A stretch of DNA of 15,786 nt, taken from contig DAHB01000005.1 in assembly GCA_002498365.1 (NCBI GenBank), positions 227,051 through 242,836 of the forward strand, read 5' to 3'. Under the pieces are notes generated by a model, which made no database searches, had not been told where the DNA came from, and was given only the letters and a program-made list of their open reading frames with translations. Made by a program: the position numbers and the translations under genes. The first letter of the stretch is position 1. Each line of letters starts with the position of its first letter. The stretch is from Methanomassiliicoccaceae archaeon UBA421. Its GTDB lineage: Archaea > Thermoplasmatota > Thermoplasmata > Methanomassiliicoccales > Methanomethylophilaceae. Positions 7,079 through 13,522 of this stretch are shown piece by piece.

Positions 7079-8638
7079 TCACTGCTTACTCTCCCAGTAT
7101 TCCATAGAGGTCAGATACTCCATGCTGTCACGGTAACTCCTAGAAAGTTTATTCCACCTGATTGCGACATTGAAGCTCTCCAGTAATAAATAAAGAAGGC
7201 ATCTGAAAGAGAATTTTCTCATGTTGTTTCTGTAAACGATCCTGCGTTTTTTCTCGGGTTTTTCACTCGATCCGTTTTCATCCATGTGGGGATTGCATGA
7301 TTTGATCAGATTTTCTTGATCGACGTTGGCAATGAACTCGGGACCTTTAAGATAATCGTCAACTGCCCTCCTGGTGAAAACATACTCTCTGATATTTCCA
7401 TGCTTCATACATTTCAGCATGTTGCGAAGGTATGCAATCCCAATCTGCATCCCGTTATGTACATCATAGAGGGAATATAGAATTAGAAGATTTCTTCTCA
7501 AAAAATAAAAATCTGTTATCGGGTTGGCCTTACTTTCAAAACTATCATGCCATATTCCGATTCCGTTCATCACTATGTGGTCGCGCATACGGCGGATGCC
7601 GAACTCCACATCATCAAGTTTTATGAACAGGGGAAGGGGGAGCTGGTCTGCTGCGCTTGATGGCATCGCCATAAACCACCATCCCCCATAGTCCGCCTTT
7701 TCACCTTTGTCGTTCCGTAGCAATGCACCTGCATCCGATAAATCCAGCATGTGCTTTCCGCGTTTGAATTCGGGCAGATATTCCGCGCCGGCCTCATATT
7801 GTATCCTGGGCGATTCCGGGAGCAGCATACCGCCCAATATGAAGGCTCCCTTATGCCTATCGTTCAGTATTGAAATGAGATTGAATGTTTTGTAAATTAC
7901 ATTCGGATCTATCTCGATATCGTCATCCATTAGCAGGATATGGGTCTTGTTGTCTCTTCTTGATTCTATAATCCCTTTCGAGAACCCTCCCGAACCTCCG
8001 TTGTTTTTATTAGGGATCAATTTGACGCTGTCGTAATCGACCGAATCCTTATCCAGTGTGCGCCCGTTATCTATGACGTATACGGTAGATTTTCCCACCG
8101 GTCCGCATGTGGGGTCCGATATCAGAGAATTAATCCTTTCGACGTTTCTTAAGACGCGCTCTTCTCTGTTGAAGGTGCATATCACGATACCCAGATCCAC
8201 TTCGTCGGGTTCGATGTCCGACACGTATGATCCGAACGAGTGAACCGTTGATCTATCGTGTGCACGGTACAGCAGATAATGGCATACAGGTCTTGAGTCA
8301 TCGAGATTTTTTATTTTAAATGAGAAATCGACTTCTTCCGGACCTTCGGAATCGACCCGTCTTACATCTAAAACTTCCTCACCGAGATCGGAACATGAAC
8401 GCAGTTCGATATCCAGCCGTCCCGATACGGACGTTGCAATGGATATTTCCTCCGCCACGGTGTATTCTCCGTACTTGGAACTTGAAAAAATATTAAAGTA
8501 GACATCCGTGGAGATCTCGGAGCCGGGGGAAAGCACGCAACTCCCGTTCTCAAAACCGACAGTTCCGGACCTTACCTTCAGATAGAGGTCTGCTGCCTCG
8601 TCGGAGGGGGACTGAGCACGGACTTTGAAGAGCTCCAT
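7079..8638 (-). CDS. GlfT2-like galactofuranosyltransferase (GT2 family)
   Basis: The protein has 519 residues from ATG 8638. The layout follows mycobacterial GlfT2: an N-terminal beta-rich region with LYLKVRSG and DVYFNIFSSS (about 18-52), then a GT-A domain beginning at ICTFNREE (153-160), NNGGSGGFSKG (212-222), LLMDDD with the metal-binding DDD (238-240), YGGWWF (317-322), LDDVEFG with D342/D343, and IWHDSF with H364. In GlfT2 the equivalent acidic pair and His are catalytic or metal-binding. The enzyme should add galactofuranose from UDP-Galf to a lipid-linked chain at the membrane. A TTG eight codons upstream also opens the frame, but the TATA box 8662-8667 covers that codon and sits 29 nt before ATG 8638, so a leaderless start at 8638 is preferred. 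galE and glf lie divergently on the other side of the promoter region. Confidence 0.82.
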   Translation of the reverse strand: MELFKVRAQSPSDEAADLYLKVRSGTVGFENGSCVLSPGSEISTDVYFNIFSSSKYGEYTVAEEISIATSVSGRLDIELRSCSDLGEEVLDVRRVDSEGPEEVDFSFKIKNLDDSRPVCHYLLYRAHDRSTVHSFGSYVSDIEPDEVDLGIVICTFNREERVLRNVERINSLISDPTCGPVGKSTVYVIDNGRTLDKDSVDYDSVKLIPNKNNGGSGGFSKGIIESRRDNKTHILLMDDDIEIDPNVIYKTFNLISILNDRHKGAFILGGMLLPESPRIQYEAGAEYLPEFKRGKHMLDLSDAGALLRNDKGEKADYGGWWFMAMPSSAADQLPLPLFIKLDDVEFGIRRMRDHIVMNGIGIWHDSFESKANPITDFYFLRRNLLILYSLYDVHNGMQIGIAYLRNMLKCMKHGNIREYVFTRRAVDDYLKGPEFIANVDQENLIKSCNPHMDENGSSEKPEKKRRIVYRNNMRKFSFRCLLYLLLESFNVAIRWNKLSRSYRDSMEYLTSMEYWESKQ

Positions 8639-8661
8639 CCTGTGGTCAATCGGATTGTACA

Positions 8662-8667
8662 ATTATA
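8662..8667 (-). promoter_or_regulatory. TATA box of the GlfT2-like gene (leaderless start)
   Basis: The minus strand reads AAAGGTATAATTG. The first T of TATAAT (8667) lies 29 nt before the A of ATG 8638, the spacing expected for a leaderless archaeal transcript. The box overlaps the in-frame TTG, which argues against that codon as start. Confidence 0.6.
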
Positions 8668-8744
8668 CCTTTGCCACCGCTCTCTAGACTGGCGGTCGAA
8701 GATATGCCTATTTCCAAAACTATTTCCCGCTTTGTTCAGAAGTC

Positions 8745-8752
8745 TTTATACC
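8745..8752 (+). promoter_or_regulatory. TATA box of the galE-glf operon
   Basis: TTTATACC predicts a transcription start near 8770-8774. This places the upstream in-frame TTG (8760) outside the mRNA and gives ATG 8814 a leader of about 40 nt. The same octamer lies before the last gene of the window, at 13496-13503. Confidence 0.6.
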
Positions 8753-8813
8753 GATTGTATTGACTATCGCAGCCTGTCGATCTCTTCCGAAAGAGGCTGC
8801 GGGCGTGTTCGTT

Positions 8814-9806
8814 ATGAATAATTATCGTGAATCAAAGAAGAAAATACTGGTGGCCGGTGGCGCAGGGTACATCGGGTCGCATACCGTCAAGGAGCTCGTG
8901 AAGAGGGATTATAAGGTCACGGTCCTTGACAACCTGTCCAACGGTCACATGACCTCCCTTGAAGGAGTAAAGTATGTAAACGGGGATATCGGCGACTACG
9001 CTGGAGTAAAAGGGATACTGGAATCAGAAGAAATAGATGCAGTGATCAATTTTGCAGCGTTGGCATATGTTGGCGAGTCGGTTTCGAATCCCAGAAGATA
9101 CTATGACAACAATGTCGTTAGGGGAAAAGCGCTCCTGGACGCGGTCGTAGACTCGGGCGTGAAGAAGATCGTATTCTCGTCTTCCTGCGCCACTTACGGG
9201 ATCCCCGAGAAAGTACCCATCAGCGAGGGGGAGAAACAACGTCCGGTGAATCCGTACGGATGGACGAAGCTCATGTTCGAGCAGATGATGAAGGATTACG
9301 ACCAAGCGTACGGCCTGAAATACATTAGTCTTAGATACTTCAACGCCGCAGGCGCAGATGCCGATGGAACCATCGGAGAGGAGCACGATCCCGAGACCCA
9401 TGTTATTCCCATATTGCTTCAGAACACGTTGGGCCTCAGAAAGCAGTTCTCTGTTTTCGGCACGGACTACGATACGCGCGACGGCTCTTGTATCCGCGAC
9501 TACATTCATGTTACGGACCTTGCGGATGCACATATACGGGCAATAGAATATTTGTTCGAAAGGGAAACCAGCGACTGCTTCAACCTGGGTACGGGGGACG
9601 GCATAACTGTTCTCGAACTCATTGATGCTGTCCAGAGGATTACCGGCAGAAAATTGAATGTTTCCTTGGAAGGCCGCAGACCCGGGGACCCTGACGTGCT
9701 GGTGGCCGACAACTCAAAGGCGAGATCCGTCCTGGGATGGTCTCCCGTCCATTCCTCGATCGATAACATCATCGAGACCGCCTGGAAATGGCACAGCGGG
9801 GAATGA
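8814..9806 (+). CDS. galE: UDP-glucose 4-epimerase
   Basis: The protein has 330 residues from ATG 8814, close to the usual ~330-340 of GalE. It interconverts UDP-glucose and UDP-galactose using bound NAD. Visible features are the Rossmann GGAGYIG (15-21), SSSCATYG (122-129) with the active-site Ser/Thr, Y148xxxK152 in NPYGWTK, RYFNAAGA (174-181) and RDGSCIRDYIHV (222-233), all characteristic of GalE itself rather than of other extended SDRs. The frame is open 18 codons further up to a TTG at 8760, but that lies only 15 nt after the first base of the TATA box and should not be transcribed. GGGCGTG about 7 nt before ATG 8814 may act as Shine-Dalgarno. It precedes glf by 4 nt, so its product UDP-galactopyranose is the direct substrate of the next enzyme. 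Confidence 0.93.
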   Translation: MNNYRESKKKILVAGGAGYIGSHTVKELVKRDYKVTVLDNLSNGHMTSLEGVKYVNGDIGDYAGVKGILESEEIDAVINFAALAYVGESVSNPRRYYDNNVVRGKALLDAVVDSGVKKIVFSSSCATYGIPEKVPISEGEKQRPVNPYGWTKLMFEQMMKDYDQAYGLKYISLRYFNAAGADADGTIGEEHDPETHVIPILLQNTLGLRKQFSVFGTDYDTRDGSCIRDYIHVTDLADAHIRAIEYLFERETSDCFNLGTGDGITVLELIDAVQRITGRKLNVSLEGRRPGDPDVLVADNSKARSVLGWSPVHSSIDNIIETAWKWHSGE

Positions 9807-9810
9807 ACAC

Positions 9811-10908
9811 ATGAAGTACGACTATCTGATCGTGGGTGCGGGCCTCTACGGCTCCGTTTTCGCAAATGTTGCCAAAGCGAATGAAAAGAAATGTCTCGTT
9901 ATCGATAAGAGAAGCCATGTGGGCGGGAACGCATATTGCGAAAAAATAGAGGGCATCAACGTCCACAAATACGGGGCCCACATCTTCCACACAAAGGACA
10001 AGGAAGTATGGGAGTATGTGAACAGGTTCGCCGAGTTCAACAATTATATAAACTCGCCGATCGCGAGGATCGGCGACGAACTGTATAACATGCCCTTCAA
10101 CATGAACACCTTCAGCAGGATGTGGGGCGTTAAAACTCCTGCAGAGGCTATTGAGAAGATAAGATCTCAAATACCCCGTTTGGACCACGAACCGTCGAAC
10201 CTTGAAGAGCAGGCGCTATCGCTCGTCGGCACAGACATCTATGAAAAACTTGTCAAAGAGTATACAGAGAAACAATGGGGCAGAAAGTGCAGCGAACTTC
10301 CCGCTTTCATAATTAAGAGGCTGCCGCTTAGGTTCACGTTCGATAACAATTATTTCAACGATCCGTACCAGGGAATACCGATCGGAGGGTATACCCGGAT
10401 GGTTGAAAAGATGCTTGAAGGAATCGATGTCAAACTGAATTGTGATTTCTTCAATGAATACAGAGATTTCAAAATGGTTGCAGACAAACTTGTTTACACC
10501 GGTATGATAGACGAATACTTCGACTATAAGTTTGGCAACCTAGAATACCGTTCATTATTGTTTAAGTCGAGAGTGGAAGAAACCGATAACTATCAGGGCG
10601 TCGCAGTTGTGAACTACACCGGAAAGGAAGTCCCCTACACCCGCGTTATAGAGCACAAACATTTCGAGTTCGGGAAACATCCGAAGACTGTTGTCACGGA
10701 GGAATATCCATGCAAATGGGAGCCTGGGATGGATGCCTATTATCCTGTCAACGACGATAAAAACGATAAGTTGTACAAAGAATACGAGACACTCACTCTT
10801 AACGAGAGAGACGTGATCTTCGGTGGGCGCCTGGGCTGCTACAAATATTTCGATATGGATAAGGTCATAAGGTCTTCCCTTGACCTTGCCTGGAGAGAGT
10901 TTGCCTGA
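9811..10908 (+). CDS. glf: UDP-galactopyranose mutase
   Basis: The protein has 365 residues, matching the bacterial-type mutase (~367). This FAD enzyme ring-contracts UDP-galactopyranose to UDP-galactofuranose when the flavin is reduced. FAD-binding GAGLYG (9-14) and IDKRSHVGGN (31-40), YGAHIFHT (54-61), EKQWGRK (153-159), IKRLPLRF with R174, YTRVIEHKHF with R278, and the C-terminal GGRLGCYKYFDMD (338-350) are all present. R174 and R278 correspond to the two conserved substrate-phosphate arginines (R174/R280 in Klebsiella/E. coli numbering, from memory). The frame is open upstream, but ATG 9811 gives the family N-terminus MKYDYLIVGAG and follows the galE stop by 4 nt, with GCGGGG upstream. 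It should be co-transcribed with galE and supply the divergent GlfT2-like transferase. Confidence 0.95.
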   Translation: MKYDYLIVGAGLYGSVFANVAKANEKKCLVIDKRSHVGGNAYCEKIEGINVHKYGAHIFHTKDKEVWEYVNRFAEFNNYINSPIARIGDELYNMPFNMNTFSRMWGVKTPAEAIEKIRSQIPRLDHEPSNLEEQALSLVGTDIYEKLVKEYTEKQWGRKCSELPAFIIKRLPLRFTFDNNYFNDPYQGIPIGGYTRMVEKMLEGIDVKLNCDFFNEYRDFKMVADKLVYTGMIDEYFDYKFGNLEYRSLLFKSRVEETDNYQGVAVVNYTGKEVPYTRVIEHKHFEFGKHPKTVVTEEYPCKWEPGMDAYYPVNDDKNDKLYKEYETLTLNERDVIFGGRLGCYKYFDMDKVIRSSLDLAWREFA

Positions 10909-10964
10909 ATTCGGACCAGAACCAATTACTGCTGGCTTTTGAAATTAACTCAACATCATAAAAC

Positions 10965-10974
10965 ATTATTAATA
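10965..10974 (+). promoter_or_regulatory. Putative TATA box of the dual glycosyltransferase gene
   Basis: ATTATTAATA lies with its first T 28 nt before ATG 10994, consistent with a leaderless transcript. No Shine-Dalgarno-like sequence precedes the ATG, which supports this. A short CTTTT run at 10935-10939 may weakly end the galE-glf transcript. Confidence 0.45.
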
Positions 10975-10993
10975 CAATGTACCATCACGCGTC

Positions 10994-13414
10994 ATGAACT
11001 CCGGCCCGGCAGTGTCAATTTTAGTACCGGTTTACAACGTAAGCAAATACCTTAGACAGTGCATGGACAGCATCGTCGGACAAACACTCAGAGACATAGA
11101 GATAATCTGCATCAACGACGGATCTACCGACGACTCCCTGGAGATATTGAGATCTTATGCTGATGAGGGCCCAAGAATAAAGATAGTGGACAAGAAGAAC
11201 ACGGGATACGGCAACTCCATGAACATTGCCATGGATAACGCTACAGGCGAATACATCGGCATTGTCGAGTCTGACGATTTTGTTGAACTAGATATGTTCG
11301 AGAAATTGTACAACGAGGCCGTGAAAGACGACCTTGATGTTTCCAGATGCAACTTCTATTACTATACTACAGTTGACGAAAAGAATGTCAAGTCGGACCT
11401 GGGTTGGGTAACGCATAACAAAGTATACGCACCGAACGAAAATTGGGGAGTGTTCTATCAGCAGCCTTCTGTCTGGGCAAACCTTTACAAAACAAGTTTC
11501 CTGAGAGAGAACAACATAAGATTCCTTGAGACGCCGGGGGCCAGCTATCAGGACACTGCATTCACGTTCAAGGTCTATTCTCTCGCAAAAAGATTCAAAA
11601 TCATACCTGATGCGCTTTTACATTACCGCGTGGACAGCAGCGGATCTTCCTCGACGGCCGCAACAACAAAAGTTTACTGCGTGTGCGACGAGTATGAGGA
11701 GATCAAGCGCTACACACAGGAGAACGGCACTTACGAAAAATACAGAAAGCTGATTGTCCATCTTCAGTACAACGGATACAAATGGAACTACGGACGTTTG
11801 GCTGAACCTTTCAACCAGGAATTCTTCGAAAAATGGAGAAAGGAATTCACTGAAGAATTTAACAGAGGAAACATAGACCGCAGCACTTTTTCGCCTGCGG
11901 AGTATGAAGATGTCCTGAGTATAATATTTAGAGGAAAACGTTTTGAAGCTGGAACGGGACCACAGGTTTCCATAATTATACCAGTTTACAATGTGAGCGA
12001 ATATCTTAAAGAATGTTTAGATTCCGTTTTAGATCAAACGTTCCAAGATATCGAAATAATCTGCGTTAACGACGGGTCGACGGACGATTCACCGAACATA
12101 TTGAACGATTATGCAAAGAAAGACGGTAGGATTAAGATAATTAACAAGACTAACGGCGGCCTCTCGTCAGCAAGGAACGCGGGCCTTAAAGTTGCAAAAG
12201 GAAATTACATAGCCTTTTTGGATTCCGATGATTTGATTGAGCCGGAAACGATTGAACACGCAGTTGGTTACATAGGTGGCGCGGACATCGTCTTCTACGG
12301 AACGAACGTCTTCGGCGATGCGATGATGGACCGCCGGAAGGATGACGAGGAGTACTACAGATTAAAATTCTCTGGCTACGTCAGACTTGACGATAACATA
12401 AGAAACAACACCGACGTTTCGGCATGGAACAAACTTTACAGGAAAGATATCATCGACAAATATGGCATCACCTTCCCGGAGGGAATGCTCTTCGAAGACT
12501 ACTCATTCTACTGGAGATATATATTCTGCTGCAGGAACGCCTATTATCTGCAAGAGAAAAATTACAATTACCGTAGAAGAGAGGGCTCGATAATGAGCAA
12601 TACATTCAACGGATCTTCCAAGGCCGTAGACCACCTCTATGCCGTGGACCTTGTTTTTGATTTCTTACTTAAAAACAAAATGAACGAGGATTATTCCAGC
12701 CATCTTGTTCCGATGTTCCTCAACTGTTTCTGGTTCGCCTACGGAAACTCAGACGATAAGAATAAGAAGAAGATCCTGAAAAAATCTACCGCGATTCTGA
12801 ACAAGATGGACCTGAAGGGCGATTATGTGATTGATTCTCTCAGGAATGGAACTTATTACAACCTCGAAGAGATCGACCTCCCATTCTACCAGAAGGCATT
12901 CGGCGCCCTATTCTGCAGAGTTGCAGAAAAATTCGGAATACGGGGGAGTAAGAAAATAGCATGGATGTCTGCTTCTTCACCGGACCCGTTCAATTACAGC
13001 GAACGTGTGGCTACAACAAAATGGGTCCAGGATCACGAATGGGTTTCCGGAATTGACCGCTGGAAGATCACATTCGATTCATCGAAAAGTTGGATAGACT
13101 GGGGATATCCAAACGGCATGCCCGGTGGAAGAGAATTTCGGTTCAGGGACTTCCACAGCCTTGTGATGCCGGAGCACAGGTTCAGATTTTTTGTTTCGTT
13201 CCGTGATATGGACCCGATGATCATATTCGGAGAAGTGAACAAAACGGATAGGTTCGTTTGGGGTACGACCTTTTATGACGGCACGGATGTTATATCTATC
13301 TCTGTCGATGTCTGGCCCGAAGATAAGTGCCTTTCTGTTAGAGGATACAATATAACTAAATCAACAGATTGTTCAGAAGAGTGCAAATTGATGAAGATAC
13401 AGATGACCATATAA
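10994..13414 (+). CDS. Tandem two-domain GT2 family glycosyltransferase with C-terminal beta-rich domain
   Basis: The protein has 806 residues. Two GT-A domains lie in tandem, 318 residues apart. Domain 1 has VSILVPVYNVSKYL (7-20), NDGSTDDS (41-48), ESDD (92-95) and YQDTAF (185-190). Domain 2 has VSIIIPVYNVSEYL (325-338), NDGSTDDS (359-366), LDSDD (409-413) and FEDYSF (500-505). Both keep the nucleotide-binding Asp, the metal-binding acidic motif and the catalytic-base region, so both look active. They could add two different sugars or make an alternating linkage, as in hyaluronan- or chondroitin-synthase-like bifunctional enzymes (inference). Residues ~650-806 form a separate region rich in aromatic and beta-type sequence that I cannot assign. 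No membrane segment is evident. The gene ends in TAA, the only non-TGA stop among complete genes here. Donor and acceptor sugars cannot be predicted. Confidence 0.88.
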   Translation: MNSGPAVSILVPVYNVSKYLRQCMDSIVGQTLRDIEIICINDGSTDDSLEILRSYADEGPRIKIVDKKNTGYGNSMNIAMDNATGEYIGIVESDDFVELDMFEKLYNEAVKDDLDVSRCNFYYYTTVDEKNVKSDLGWVTHNKVYAPNENWGVFYQQPSVWANLYKTSFLRENNIRFLETPGASYQDTAFTFKVYSLAKRFKIIPDALLHYRVDSSGSSSTAATTKVYCVCDEYEEIKRYTQENGTYEKYRKLIVHLQYNGYKWNYGRLAEPFNQEFFEKWRKEFTEEFNRGNIDRSTFSPAEYEDVLSIIFRGKRFEAGTGPQVSIIIPVYNVSEYLKECLDSVLDQTFQDIEIICVNDGSTDDSPNILNDYAKKDGRIKIINKTNGGLSSARNAGLKVAKGNYIAFLDSDDLIEPETIEHAVGYIGGADIVFYGTNVFGDAMMDRRKDDEEYYRLKFSGYVRLDDNIRNNTDVSAWNKLYRKDIIDKYGITFPEGMLFEDYSFYWRYIFCCRNAYYLQEKNYNYRRREGSIMSNTFNGSSKAVDHLYAVDLVFDFLLKNKMNEDYSSHLVPMFLNCFWFAYGNSDDKNKKKILKKSTAILNKMDLKGDYVIDSLRNGTYYNLEEIDLPFYQKAFGALFCRVAEKFGIRGSKKIAWMSASSPDPFNYSERVATTKWVQDHEWVSGIDRWKITFDSSKSWIDWGYPNGMPGGREFRFRDFHSLVMPEHRFRFFVSFRDMDPMIIFGEVNKTDRFVWGTTFYDGTDVISISVDVWPEDKCLSVRGYNITKSTDCSEECKLMKIQMTI

Positions 13415-13495
13415 TCAGATATTTGGCTAAGTGACATTTGGATGCTGATTTCTTGATATGATGCCTGTCAGTCTCTAATTCAACCTGCTAACAGA

Positions 13496-13502
13496 TTTAT
13501 AC
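13496..13502 (+). promoter_or_regulatory. TATA box of the FrhB-pyruvyltransferase fusion gene
   Basis: TTTATAC lies with its first T 27 nt before ATG 13523, again the leaderless spacing. The following base extends it to TTTATACC, identical to the galE box. The preceding 80 nt (13415-13495) show no terminator or gene. Confidence 0.6.
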
Positions 13503-13522
13503 CCAACAACCAATCTGAACTC

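Noticed and set aside
8639..8662. TTG start adding eight residues (MYNPIDHR) to the GlfT2-like protein.
   Set aside because: The codon overlaps the TATA box that fits a leaderless start at ATG 8638; the added residues show no family similarity that I can see.
8760..8813. TTG start adding 18 residues to GalE.
   Set aside because: It lies only 15 nt after the first base of the TATA box, so it should precede the transcript; GalE proteins begin close to the GGAGYIG motif, as the ATG 8814 form does.
9658..9810. Upstream extension of the mutase frame inside galE.
   Set aside because: The extension overlaps galE in another frame and has no family similarity; ATG 9811 gives the standard N-terminus right before the FAD motif.
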